In this document: positions 1 to 10,471 of the stretch, one piece after another
How positions within the stretch are numbered: position 1 is the stretch's first letter
Layout: each line of letters opens with the position of its first letter
From: Coprinopsis marcescibilis
Taxonomy: Eukaryota > Basidiomycota > Agaricomycetes > Agaricales > Psathyrellaceae
Direction of reading: 5' to 3'
Assembly: GCA_004369085.1 (NCBI GenBank)
Contig: ML210386.1
Coordinates: 1-40,625, forward strand
DNA: 40,625 nt
Position numbers and translations under genes: made by a program
Notes under the pieces: model-generated
What the model saw: the letters and a program-made list of their open reading frames with translations, nothing else
What the model was told of the DNA's origin: nothing
Databases searched by the model: none

Positions 1-28
1 TACAGTCAACACCGCCATAACCCATACC
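1..28 (+). repeat. Left terminal inverted repeat
   Basis: Pairs with the reverse complement of 822-849 with mismatches only at positions 17, 20 and 21. It begins at the first base of the window, so it may extend further left. Confidence 0.85.
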
Positions 29-155
29 CCTCGGTGGACAGCCAAAGCTATGGGGTATCATAGGTTATGGGCTTCCAGAGTCTTACCCAATATAGAAATA
101 TTTTCCCATATTATAAGGTCGCAACTGTCTAATGAAGCCGATACATACAATGAAA

Positions 156-540
156 CTATTTAGATTTAGCTTTAGCAAAGTAATCAGTGAGTAATGTATT
201 CTTCATCGCGTTTGTCGCCTCCGAACGCAAATTGGAAGTAAATTTCCTGTGCATAGCCTCAAATTCACGGGAAAAGGCGGCGTTGCACTCGTCAATGTCG
301 ATCACCGACGGTCGATGTACCGCGTGACTATAGAGAAGGCCTAGAGAGTTTCTTTGCGAGTTGGGGTGGGTTCAACAGATTGTCGTTGTTTCCAGTGATA
401 GTGATGTCGATGTTCTCCCGAGCCGCACGTGCATCCAGTTTAGTAGTCAGGGTCTCTTGTCGCTCCTTGTTCTTCTTGAGCAGTAGAGGGAGGCCCTTCT
501 CAAGTGTGTTGATTGAGCAGGAAGACGTGTTTACGCAAGA
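156..540 (-). pseudogene. Decayed coding fragment inside the transposon
   Basis: On the minus strand, one frame runs open from about 540 to a stop at 328. It encodes a charged, helix-forming stretch (LKKNKERQETLTTKLDARAA). The neighbouring frame stays open from about 362 to a stop at 156 and ends LLTDYFAKAKSK. The two frames overlap around 330-360, as expected of one protein broken by a frameshift or an unspliced intron. I do not recognise the family. It could be the C-terminal remnant of the parent transposase or a captured host gene fragment. No start codon or upstream exon could be fixed. Confidence 0.35.
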
Positions 541-690
541 CTATGAGGATAGGGGTGAGGCTAGGTGCAGAACTTATTGGTAACAGTGCGAAACTAGTGC
601 GAAATGGGGTGCAGTATATATAATTTGCACGGAAACCGAACAGAATAACATAGAAAATCAGAGAAATTCTCAAGAAATTCCATCAAAACT

Positions 691-830
691 ATGGGTTTTT
701 TGGCGCTCGGCGGTATGGCTTATGGGGTATGGCCGGGTATGGGATATGGGTCCGAAATCCCCGCCCACCGACCTGGTGGATCGGAAAAGGTATGGGTTCC
801 CGTGGGTTATGGGTTCCCACAGGTATGGAC
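691..830 (+). repeat. Subterminal TATGGG-rich repeats of the transposon
   Basis: The motif TATGGG or TATGGC recurs about ten times here in variants such as GGGTATGGGATATGGGT and TGGGTTATGGGTTCCC. A smaller mirror set lies at 15-75. Such clustered subterminal motifs are transposase-binding sites in hAT elements; that role is inferred here. Confidence 0.6.
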
Positions 831-849
831 TACGGCGGTGTTGACTGTA
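822..849 (-). repeat. Right terminal inverted repeat
   Basis: Inverted partner of bases 1-28. The sequence just outside begins TACCAGTGG, which would contain the right copy of any target-site duplication. Confidence 0.85.
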
Positions 850-1791
850 TACCAGTGGTCCCTGGTGACGAGGAACGACGGAACTTATAAGTATTCTCTC
901 TGTGGAATTAATATTGCAGGTTACAGGTTACCGACGACGCGATGTGCTGCTCTTGGTCAGATTGGCCGTCTCGAGATTACCATGGGCACGATAGATCTTA
1001 GCCTCTTGGATTTTACTGGTACTATCCATCGTGTACGAGCAAGAAAGGGTAGCAGCGTATTTATCCTCATCGCCTGGAACATGCGTACGACCGTTCGGAC
1101 GGGCAGTGATGATGGCAGCCAAATTTGGAACTAATTGATACCGACGCGTCTCATACCATTAGGGACTCCGATCCCAAATGTGGCAGCTCCCCGCCTGTGA
1201 CTAGCTTATCCTCGGATGGGCAACTCGTTCCTGGTTTCTCATCATCCATGGACCATTAGTAAACTCTAACCAGCTCTATGCTCGAGCATTACCACTGCTT
1301 AAACATACAACACTCTGGTAAGGCCGAGAAAGCCGATCGCGACATCGAGGCCTCTACGTAACATAATAATCACGAAAGCGTTCAGCTTAGATTTTTATCA
1401 ACCTCAAAGACATCACCCTGACTTAGCCCTGACCGGAGTCCTCTTGATTGTGAGAAGATACAGGCGACGCCTAAGTCTGGTTTCGCTACCGCAATAACGA
1501 CGGTTACGTTGAGCCCTGCTTCCGTCAAGGGTCTGTGTGAAAGGATCAAACGTACTTGGGTGATATTCGGGACATACGTGGGTTTTGCAACCGGACATTT
1601 TTGTGGCATATATGTTTGAGCCCTGCCCTGGTACTTATATGCGCCGACATCGCCTCAGCCAAGATTGTATAACTCGTATACAAAAGCCAACTTCCATCAC
1701 GCGATGTCAATCCAGCGCCCTTTCTGAACCGGCACCACCACGAACAGAGCTGCAGTAACTGAAGAGAGGGATAGGGAAGACATAGTTGGCA
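850..1791. other. Intergenic, no gene recognised
   Basis: Overlapping short ORFs occur on both strands, but none shows recognisable protein features or extendable splice structure. The 3' part is the presumed promoter of the DUF6533-type gene. Confidence 0.5.
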
Positions 1792-3594
1792 ATGGATGCG
1801 TCTGGTCAGGTGGGGGAGCCCCAGCTTCCCCTGGAGACGATTATCCAGATTATTCACTACGGGAGGCTTTTCAACGTGCGCAATTTTTTTGTTTGCTGTG
1901 TCCTCAAGCTCACATGGATCCTACTCAGTACATGATCGGTAAGAGATATTTCGCGAGCGCTTGTGCCTATTTATTGACTTTCTCAACACGAACTTTCAGT
2001 TGCTTCCGCCGTTGCCTTGGTGCGAGTTTCCATTATTATGCATAAAGGCCTGGTTCTCATGGAGAGTCCAGTTCGTCGACCACATCCACACATTTTCCGA
2101 TGAGGTGGGCACAAGCGAGTTCCTGAGATAATTGGCGGGATTTTCTCACATTGAAAACGCAGGTCGAGCTGGTGTGGTTCTCAAAAATGGCGCCCATAAA
2201 GTACCTCTACTTTATCCCCCGCTACTGCGGTCCAATTCTTATTGTCATTTCATTCTTTTGTACGTTGTCCCAATTACCTCGAATCATGCCCACTCAATAC
2301 GTCCCAAAACCAAAACATCAGACTACTTCGACAGATCTATTACGGACGAAGTATGTTGCCACTATCCGCCGTTCAATCCACCGCTTGCTGACCTCCATTG
2401 GGCATTTTCAGGGATGCCTTCGACTATTTATGGTCATTTATGGTAAGCCATCCATTATTCACTGTGCTTTGTGGTCTGACTGTGATTCGTGCGTCTAAGT
2501 ACTTGGAATTCTCAACACCATGTCTGCGGAATGTAAGCGCGTTGCGATGCACTTATGGGGAAATGAGACTGATTCAGGTGCATGAAGCGCTGCTTTACCT
2601 CCAGGTGTACGCCATGGCTAAGAGACACAAGTTTGTCAAGATCTGGCTTGTTTTACAATGGCTGGTAGGTCGCAGACTTAGCCGCGTTCTAGCGCTCTCT
2701 CTCTCTTTTACTGTCTAACTATATTATTATAGGCTCTCCTCGGGGTGCACATCTATCTCCAAGCGGCACTCTTTATTGACAGTAAATGTGAGCCAACAGA
2801 CATTGTCCAAGTTGAACGCAATTTGACTTACATATCCACAGACATCGCCAGCAAGCTTCCCGACCCAAATTGCCTTCCACTCAACACGCAGACTGTGCTG
2901 GTCGGAGCAGCATTTGCTATCGCATCCGCAAATCAACTTAGTACGACCACTTTCATTGAGATTTCTGTCTGGAGCCTGACCAGCGCTACGCGATTTTGGC
3001 GCGCAGTTCTAATGATATTTGCACTTGTATTTGCCAAGAAGAACTATCACGCCCAAAGCACGGTCTTGAGCATAGTCCTGGAAAATGGCCTAATTTATTG
3101 GTGTGTTAACCTATGTGAGTCTGATGACCTCTTGCTCTTGAGTCGACGCGCTCTAACGTATCGATTTAACGCACAGCCCTCGCAATCGCAACTACAATCA
3201 TGTCTTATGCAGGCCCGGTACGTCATTCATGTGGTATCACTCAGATATCAGAGCTAATAATAGCTTTTTTAGCCCGAGATCGGCTTTATCCTCGCTGTGT
3301 TAGTCCTCTCTCAATGCTAGCCCCATCTCATCCAATACCTGACGTGATATCTCTTTACTCAGACCATTGGTCGTCCTCCACAGCATTCTTCCCACTCGGG
3401 GTGTACTCGCCCTTCGAGAATTCAGTAGCTCCGGGCTCAGTATCCCAGTTACAGACAATAGCAACGTCGCCTTCGTCAATGTGTCTAATCGACGTGGAGC
3501 CACTAGCCGTGCAGAAAACTCAAAGATTGACCTTGAATTGGTAGGGCATGAACTAAGGTCGATGAAGCACTATTCAGGGCCTGTTGCTATTTAG
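1792..3594 (+). CDS. DUF6533-type multi-pass membrane protein
   Basis: This is a many-exon gene encoding a predicted seven-helix-like membrane protein of the basidiomycete DUF6533 family, function unknown. The first exon (1792-1875) is followed by a 10-nt exon (1929-1938), then 2000-2019, 2072-2104 and 2163-2259. Joined, these read through the family hallmark VDHIHTFSDEVELVW and a helix ending ILIVISFF. The middle part carries EALLYLQVYAMAKRHK and a long exon from 2733 (ALLGVHIYLQ). The end (exons near 3178-3221, 3273-3295 and 3351-3594) closes with the usual LHSILPTRG stretch and a hydrophilic tail ending at TAG. Introns around 2260-2520 are less certain. Proteins of this family are expected in the plasma membrane or endomembranes. 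It is transcribed towards the converging F-box gene. Confidence 0.75.
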
Positions 3595-3816
3595 AAGATA
3601 CATTGTACATTACAACTTTAGCCATTTGCTAAGTATTTAGAGCGTTAATTAATGAGGGGGGTTGGTGGCTGTTTGTAAACTTGAGGGTCGAACGTTGAGG
3701 GTAATAAGTTGTGCTCCGCCAAGGCCAAATGGCAAGCGTGGCCAGTTGTTCGCCTCATCTGCCGAGTTCGGGGTGAGTGTTGGGCATTTATCTCTTCAAT
3801 TTGGCGAAGGGAATCT

Positions 3817-5227
3817 TTACAAAGACATGGAATACTGTTTATCGAAGCCATAGCCTACCACCACCTCTATACCTCGTTCCAGTGCACCAGCGAAGACGTC
3901 GTTCACAAAGTCATCAAATTTCAGTAAGTCCTTCCAGTTCGGGTCCGTCTTTGTCCACTCCTCGCTCAAGTCCAGATAGAACGTGAGCCGCTTCAATGAT
4001 GGGAGAAGGCCGCCCTTTAAGTGGCTGTTGAGGGTTGACCACTCACTTATAAGCTGAAGGAATATGTGATGGTTGTACAGATAGGTGATGTTGATTCGTA
4101 GCGTGGTGAGGTTCGGACATGCATCGAGGACTTTGCACGAATTGACAATCCACCCTGTTACAGAGTGGTGTGCTTCGTTCGGTAGTTTGTACCTTATTTG
4201 TAAAAGGTCATCGGCACAGTCGAGGCCCCAGACATAGAAATCGAATTCTCGAAGTGATAGAAGCGATGCAAAGACCTGGCGATTGCTCTGGCCAATGAGG
4301 GGTGAATCAATGCGCTCTATGAAGGATAAGGATGGTCATTTCCAGTTGATATCCTGACAGCAAGTAGGGACTCAGCCTACCCGTATGAAATCCTCCCGCA
4401 GAATAGCTCGGAATATGGTAGCTGATCTTCCGCAAGGTGTTACTTGATGCTTTGAGGACGTCCTGCGCTCGTTGATGATTGAGATTTGAATTGTCGGAGA
4501 AGGCAAAGTGCTGGAGCTTGTCCAGGGCAAGAGTATCATCCGTTGGAGGTCCTAAGACATCCTCCAGGTGTGGCTGTATGTCAACTTGATTCTGTATTAC
4601 TCTCAGATTTCGGTGCACGAACGCTAGAATCTTGGGGCGAACGGGTCTCAAGTTGGCTGGCCGGTCACGAACGATTCGGACGCTGGCCATCACCACCCAG
4701 AGTTCTTCAAATCGAGGAAGACCACAGAGAAATGAAAGCGGTATGTCGAAGGCAACGGATCGAAGCCGTAAAACCGAGAGATGTGATGTGATGGATCGAA
4801 AGAATCGTTCCGAATGGAGGGGGATGGTAAGGAAATCGGCGGTGGCTGCGTTGTCGATGAACAGGGTATCCAGGGACTCCAGTTGAGATAGAAGAGGACA
4901 GATGGCGTCCTGGAATTCCTGGTTTATGTTTCGTGATTCAGCTTCGTCCTCCCAATACAAAGCATTGCAGGATTCCTGTGAAATTCTGAAGCAAAGGGAT
5001 TTTACGAATCCGGACAACCGTGGATTGTGGGCCAAGGCTTTCTGTAGTTGGATCATTCTGGTCCACAGCTCGGGTTTTCCCAAAGCGACCGCAAGGACGA
5101 CATCTTTGAATAGGTGGCGTTGGCAGTGATGAGAGAAGAGCCGATTTGTGGTGCAGATTTGTTTTAGAGTATTGTAATCGTTTAGAAGGCCAATTATATC
5201 GATCCAAACGTCGTCTGGGAGAAACAT
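3817..5227 (-). CDS. F-box-like / leucine-rich protein
   Basis: A two-exon minus-strand gene of 448 codons. The N-terminus MFLPDDVWIDIIGLLNDYNT matches the F-box pattern (LPxDVWxxIIxxL), which would bind Skp1 in an SCF ubiquitin ligase. The rest has spaced leucine-rich segments (LSVLRLRSVAFDIPLSFLCG, PNLTTLRINITYL, LPSLKRLTFYLDL), consistent with a degenerate LRR-type substrate platform. Exon 1 (5227-4381) would run into a stop at 4307. Removing a 64-nt GTAGG...CATAG intron (4380-4317) restores a frame open to TAA at 3817, joining FHT to ERIDSPLIG. Such F-box-like genes are very numerous and fast-evolving in agaricomycetes. Substrate unknown. Confidence 0.8.
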
Positions 5228-6220
5228 AATGGTAGAACTCCGTTGATCTTGGAGAATTGAGTTGCTGCTGTTTGGGGAAGGACAGTACCCTGTTACCTGA
5301 TCGACTCAAGTCAAAAAGGATACCCGAGTCTGGCTGAGCGCTCTCCGCTGGCCATTTGTCAGAACGTCTTTACGCGAGTCACGACTACAGTGTATCAACC
5401 TGCCCTAAAGTTAGTTTTACCGGCAAGCCGTACTTTTATCATTAATCTGTTCTCCCTGGGCTAGTGATGCCGCTGTATAGTTTAAGGCATCGACAAGGAA
5501 GGTCATGAGGTGTCCTGCACTTGAGCGCATGAACTCTATGAAGGCTTGTCGTGCGATCCATCCGGCGTCGGTGCGCAGATTCCTCTGTCAGTTTCGGGTG
5601 TTGATAGTTGGTTGTGATTTCTACAGTGGAACCTGTGCTCTTGCATCTGCAAGGCTAAGCAACTTACTGCGCCTGAAAGACATATCACAGAAAGCAAACG
5701 TGGTTGATATCAAACCCCTGCCAGGGCTGCCACTATCCATGATGACTCTACGCGTCCACCGGATGCACACAACCGGCCCAGACATTTTGATCTGCGTTGT
5801 GCATCCATCATCCAAGTGAAAAGGCTAGGACTCCCAGCGCATCGGGTTCAGATGTGGCTCTAAAAGCTAATACCTAAATATAATGTAGCGTTGACCGAGG
5901 TTGTCCAACCAACCAGTCACCATTGGTAATTTTGAACGGTACATAGAGGGAGGGTTGCGTCAAGATTGTAATTTTGTCAAAATAGCTCCAAGGATAGATC
6001 ATCGTTGCTATCGCAAGGGATGTCGATGAAGCATCACCACTGGCGCTTGACAGACGTGCGTAATCCACACCCCATGTAGACTCCATTCACTGATACTGCC
6101 CAAGCGTATTCAAACCGTTTCCCAACAGAAACCCCCGTCGTCATCTCAACATATACATGATCTATTTTCATTCCCGAAGCCCCCATTAGCTGTACAACTG
6201 TACAAACAAACTGGGAAACA
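5228..6220. other. Intergenic, no gene recognised
   Basis: It separates the divergent F-box-like gene (minus) from the first secreted-protein gene (plus). ORFs up to about 100 codons are present on both strands without recognisable features. It presumably holds both promoters. Confidence 0.5.
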
Positions 6221-6228
6221 TATATAAG
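6221..6228 (+). promoter_or_regulatory. TATA box of first secreted-protein gene
   Basis: TATATAAG, 202 bases before the ATG at 6423. It is followed by a pyrimidine-rich stretch typical of fungal transcription start regions. Confidence 0.6.
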
Positions 6229-6321
6229 AGTCCCGCTTGATTGGGGACATTCTTCATTCGTTCTTCTTCCACTTCCCTTCGGCTTGTATATTCTTTCTTT
6301 CACTAGTTCTTTTGCACGCTA

Positions 6322-6332
6322 GACCTGGTGTC
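6322..6332 (+). promoter_or_regulatory. Shared 5' UTR motif GACCTGGTGTC, copy 1
   Basis: The same 11 bases occur at 8872-8882 and 10361-10371. Each copy lies between the TATA box and the start codon of one of the three secreted-protein genes, 101-148 bases before ATG. Confidence 0.55.
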
Positions 6333-6422
6333 TTTTCATTTCAACACTTGCGCCGATTTATTCTACTTTTCAATCCACAGTCTTTCACTCAACTTTCAAC
6401 GTTTTATCATCAATTATTCGTA

Positions 6423-7885
6423 ATGGCTCGTTTGTCCACTTGCTTCGCCGTTCTCCTCAGCGCTCTGGTCGCTGTTCAAGCTTCGCCAAGTAGGCCCATC
6501 ATTGATATCTGTCTTGATTCCACGACTGACGCGCCACTTCTCAAGTTCTGATTAAGGATCAACACCAGAATGTCGACCTTGGCCAACACCAGAAGGTCGA
6601 CCTCGGTCAGCACCAGAAGGTCGACTTCCAAATCGACCCCATCTGCCAAAGCTTTGCAATCCAGATCTTTTCCCAACTCCAAAACTGCGACCGCGAGCTG
6701 CAGCTCATCCAACACCAATTCGGAAGGAACGCTCGTCTCAACCGGGTCGTTGAAAACGTCAAGGGCGGTCTGTTTGACGCACGAAGGGGCATTGACGAGT
6801 TCAACCTTGGAATCAAGGACCAACTCATTATTGAGAAGCTCAGCCTCGGAAGGAAAGATCTGGCTCTTGGCTTGAACCGCGCTAAGGATGGATTCAAGCA
6901 GCTCAGGACGTATGATCCAGCCCTTTCTTCGAAGTTATCGTGGCTAACGAAATGTCCCATGTAGCAACCACCGCGGTGTTAACCGCAGGGTCAACCGCGC
7001 AAAGGTCAACTTGCGTGATTCCCTCTTGGTTGCAAACCAACTCCTCGAGAAGTGCGGCGCCATCGAGCGCGAAGTGAGGCAGCCCTTGATCTGGGACGTC
7101 CCCAGTCTCACCCTTACCGGAAGCGAGCCAGAGGAGACTGGAAAGGACGTTGAGATTCTCGAGTCCGTCGGCTCCGGCGTCATCGCTGAGCCCACCGCCG
7201 ACTTCACTCTCCCCGGAGAGCCCCTCCAGACCGGTGCCCCATCTGAGATTTTCGACATCAACACCTGCCCTCCTCCAGTGACCGTCACTGTGGTAAGCCC
7301 CCTGTCCTCGGATCATGATAGGCAAAGCTTGATGAGATTACCTCACAGACCGCTGGTGCTGCTGAGATCACTGACTCTGTCTCCTTGGAGGTCACCCCTA
7401 CTGCGTCTGCCGAGGAATCGTGAGTTCAACAATCCGTTTTCATAGAAAATTGACTAATGATGCGCAAAAGGCTTATCACCGACTCAGTCGTGTAAGTTTC
7501 TTCACGGGCACCCCTGAAATTAAACTGACCTTGGTTTACAGCATTGAATCCGAGTCGGTTACCGAGTCTGTTGGAGAGGGGTAAGTTCCACTGGTCCTCT
7601 CTCGGCTCTACTGAGTATCTTACTGTCGAGTTTTCAGTGCCACCGCAGTAGAATCTGAGTCTGTCACCGAATCTGTTAGCGAAAGGTAATTGCAAAATTC
7701 TGTCTTTTTCTTTTCCTTTTCCTTACGCGACTTGCAGTGCCACTGCTACTGAATTCAACGAGGGGTACGTGTTTCGATTCATCTCTACGGCTAGGGCTCA
7801 CATTTACTCTTTTACCAGCCCTGTTCCTACCGCTGCTGCCTTGGTCGGTGGAGCCGATAGCTACCGTGATGTCGGCCCCAACTGA
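6423..7885 (+). CDS. Secreted protein with Q/D-rich N-terminal repeats and duplicated mini-exons
   Basis: Nine exons (6423-6489, 6546-6909, 6965-7292, 7349-7419, 7471-7491, 7542-7580, 7638-7685, 7738-7764, 7819-7885) join in frame to 343 residues. Exon 1 encodes a clear signal peptide, MARLSTCFAVLLSALVAVQA. Then come three tandem copies of DxGQHQKVDL-like sequence, a helix-rich middle with two cysteines (PICQ, QNCD), an acidic Pro/Thr region, and ESESVTESV repeats supplied by mini-exons. All introns after exon 4 are phase 2, so mini-exons can be gained or lost without frameshift. I recognise no known domain. It is likely extracellular or wall-associated. Its leader exon resembles those of the next two genes, but the mature protein does not obviously match. 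Phase agreement of all nine exons makes the structure credible. Confidence 0.75.
7542..7764 (+). repeat. Tandemly duplicated mini-exons encoding ESESVTESV
   Basis: Exon 7542-7580 encodes IESESVTESVGEG and exon 7638-7685 encodes ATAVESESVTESVSE. The shorter exon 7738-7764 begins with the same AT-A-E pattern (ATATEFNEG). Each is flanked by phase-2 introns of about 50-57 nt, so the unit of duplication was exon plus intron. Confidence 0.7.
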
Positions 7886-8798
7886 TTGAGAGATTGGAGT
7901 ATAGGACTTAGTCACTTGACCCGCTTGCTAGGACAATTTCACGACAGCCATTTCTTATATCAGATAGAACAATTTTCGGACATTTTTACATTTACCCATT
8001 GGAGTAGTACTCGTGGAAGAGTAATTCGGCCATTTTTTTCAAGTAGGAGTAGGACGTACTAGCCGTACATTATTGGCCACGTTTTTAATGTCAGGGATTT
8101 GGAAGAACAACAACGGTGCTTCGGTGCTTGGGTTAGTGATGACTCGGATACTTGCTTCCGAGTCCTTCAAACTGGCATGGGCATCAATGATTTGATTGTG
8201 AAAGGCGATACTAGTGGACTTGATGAAATGCTGGTGCGCGATTATCTGATGCAGCTTCGGTCAGAAATTTAGTTGTAGCCACATTTCTCCTATCAAAAAG
8301 TTGTTTTGCCATTGGGACAGCTCTCAGACACGAGTGGGGTATTGCCAGGGAATCGTTGCAATTCCCGTCCAAACGGCGAAACAAATTGATCAATATTGAT
8401 CATTCAGTCTTGGCGTGACTCTAAATTTAGAAACGGTGAAGTGCCCGGTCTGTGCTTGTAGTAGGACTACCATGCAATGATGTGTCTTCCTTGGCAGAGA
8501 ACCTGATTGAACCACATATCCCGCGACTTCTCCAGCTTCGGTGTCATGGTTGTACCCTACGGTTGTGCTCCCCGACCTTTCTCTTCCATTGGCCCTGTCT
8601 CTGAATGTCATCCTCTCCAGAGACCGCCTGCCATCTCCAGCTCACCTTAGCAATTTTGACTGAGATGCTCCTCGGTTGCTCATGGATGATCTCTTTCGCT
8701 GTCATTATATTAACGACTGCAGATGAGTGTCATAGCAGATAACGACGGCAGGAAAGAGTGGCGGGCGCTTCTCTGTCAATCGTTAGCCGCCTCCATCA
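7886..8798. other. Intergenic, no gene recognised
   Basis: Only short minus-strand ORFs (for example 8211-8611) without recognisable features. The region contains the 3' UTR of the preceding gene and the upstream promoter of the next. Confidence 0.5.
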
Positions 8799-8805
8799 TA
8801 TAAAG
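8799..8805 (+). promoter_or_regulatory. TATA box of second secreted-protein gene
   Basis: TATAAAG, 221 bases before the ATG at 9020 and 73 bases before the shared UTR motif. Confidence 0.55.
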
Positions 8806-8871
8806 CGCACTGCGTCGTGCAATGTTCCCTCAGTTCATTCTCCTTCACATTCTCCTTTCTTCCCTTTCTCG

Positions 8872-8882
8872 GACCTGGTGTC
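8872..8882 (+). promoter_or_regulatory. Shared 5' UTR motif GACCTGGTGTC, copy 2
   Basis: Identical to 6322-6332 and 10361-10371. It is embedded in a C/T-rich leader, 148 bases before the start codon. Confidence 0.55.
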
Positions 8883-9019
8883 CCGTTCATTCAACAGACA
8901 TCTGAGCACCAATTCTCCTCTTGATCAACTACTCCATTCCATACCCTTGGCTAGCCCAAATTTAACCGTCGTCGTCATCCATTGTTCATCTTTGTCAACC
9001 CAAGTTCCCAACATACGTT

Positions 9020-9675
9020 ATGGCTCGCTTCGCCTCAGTCATCGTTTCGTTCATCGCGATCTTCTTCGCCTGCGTGGCATCTGCGGGTACGTACAATTTC
9101 GAAATTCAATTCGTCCACCGCACCAGCTGATTGTTACGGTTAAATTTTGAACAATTAGCCCCACTTGCCCCAAGGCAGTTGCTCGGAGGTCTCGGTGGAA
9201 TCGGGTGCAATGTTGCGCGTATCCAAACCGTTGGCAGTCTCCGTAGGACCATCGGGGAGGTTAACGACCTAAGCGAAGCCGCTGCAAGGTGGGTCGACCA
9301 AGATTGCACCATGATCCAGCTCTAACCACGGTACCTATCAATAAAGTGACACGGCGACTGCGGCTGCAGCATCTGACGCGAGTGCCGCTCTCCAGAGTGC
9401 GCATGGCGGAATCCAGCAGATTGCCACTGCGCTGCTCACCGGGCAGGCTCCTCCCCAGGCCGGCCGTGACTCTGTAGAGCAAGGGTTTAACGCCGCAAAG
9501 ACTGCCCTGAACAGCATCACCTCGTGAGTTGTGGTCAAGCTGTGCTGGATTCCGAATGCTAACCATGCTTGCCGAACATAGGACTGACCCTGCTATAGTT
9601 GCCCAGGTTGCTGAGGCTCAAGAGGATCTCGACAGGGCTATTGCAGCGGGGCAGCGCGTTGTAGACAGATGTTAA
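9020..9675 (+). CDS. Small secreted Ala/Gln-rich helical protein, paralogue A
   Basis: Four exons (9020-9086, 9159-9288, 9347-9523, 9582-9675) join in frame to 155 residues. A signal peptide (MARFASVIVSFIAIFFACVASA) is followed by an alanine-rich, probably all-helical chain. It has one early cysteine (GCNVARIQTV) and a C-terminal cysteine (VVDRC-stop), which could form one disulphide. Conserved stretches with the next gene are APPQAGRDSVEQGF and TDPAIVAQVAEAQEDL. Exons 3 and 4 have exactly the same length (177 and 94 nt) in both genes, showing a tandem duplication. The size and composition recall small secreted proteins of mushrooms and, loosely, hydrophobic-surface-binding proteins. I cannot assign a named family. 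Confidence 0.8.
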
Positions 9676-10297
9676 TGTAGCAAGCCCAAGCTGAAGGGTA
9701 TCAAGCACCCGATTCTTGGTCAGCGTTCATGGACTAGTGAATGGTTGCACGTTTGGAAGACGGTTTATTAGGGGTATCCTGATGTGTGTTGGATCTGTTG
9801 GACAATAAACTTATACATTGACGTGAAGAATGGGATGAAGATTGGAAGTACAAGTGTAGACTTGCACATAAGTCTCAGGTTGGTTGAAAGCGCAGTTTCC
9901 TCGCCATAAATATAATGCGACTGTCCGTTGTGTAGAAACTGACAGATATATACACTGGTCTGTGAGTGCTTCGCAACCAGAGATGATACACTTCAGTACA
10001 CGCAAAAACAAACATCGCGCTCCTCTATGCCACTCCTTGTCGCGGTGGTCTAGAGACACTACTGTAAGGGTATGTTCTTGATAAGTACGAAGGATCATCT
10101 CTATCTCAGACCAAGGAAGTAGCGATTCAAGCGCGAAATTGAAATAGAGAATCGTCAGCCAAGATCTCAGCAAGTACACGAACTTGGTCTTTCAAGTTCA
10201 TCCAACCTTGGCCGACCACTTTGATCACTGCTGTGAAAGCGATAGGGCGACGAAGTCCGCCAAGTACACTTAGGACTGCGCAAGGTAGAGCCTCGAG
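9676..10297. other. Intergenic, no gene recognised
   Basis: Space between the tandem paralogues. It holds the 3' region of the first and the promoter of the second, and no convincing ORF. Confidence 0.55.
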
Positions 10298-10305
10298 TAT
10301 ATAAG
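10298..10305 (+). promoter_or_regulatory. TATA box of third secreted-protein gene
   Basis: TATATAAG, 174 bases before the ATG at 10472 and 63 bases before the shared UTR motif. Confidence 0.6.
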
Positions 10306-10360
10306 ATACTTGACATTCTGCCTAAAGTTATTCACTTCTCTGTTTTACCTTTTCCACCTG

Positions 10361-10371
10361 GACCTGGTGTC
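10361..10371 (+). promoter_or_regulatory. Shared 5' UTR motif GACCTGGTGTC, copy 3
   Basis: Identical to the motif before the two upstream secreted-protein genes, here 111 bases before the start codon. Confidence 0.55.
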
Positions 10372-10471
10372 ATTTTTCTTCGAGTTCTCCTTTTCCAACT
10401 CTTGGCTAGTCCATTTGTCCGCCGTTGTTAACCTCACCTTTTCTTCGACTTTGTAACTCACAACATACATT

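Larger units (their letters stand above)
1..849. mobile_element. Short inverted-repeat DNA transposon, probably non-autonomous and hAT-like
   Basis: The first 28 bases of the window and bases 822-849 are inverted copies of each other, matching at 25 of 28 positions. The outer 16 bases, TACAGTCAACACCGCC, are identical. Inside both ends lie many copies of a TATGGG/GGTATGG motif, a subterminal-repeat pattern typical of hAT-type elements. At about 850 bp and with only a broken coding fragment inside, it cannot encode a full transposase, so it would need one in trans. The left flank is outside the window, so a target-site duplication cannot be checked and the true left end could lie further out. 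The superfamily is an inference; the inverted repeats are directly visible. Confidence 0.75.

Noticed and set aside
691..1134. 147-codon plus-strand ORF crossing the right end of the transposon
   Set aside because: Its first part translates the TATGGG subterminal repeats and it runs across the inverted-repeat boundary, so it is not a coherent gene.
4486..4886. Plus-strand ORFs opposite the F-box-like gene
   Set aside because: They are antisense shadows of a well-supported coding exon.
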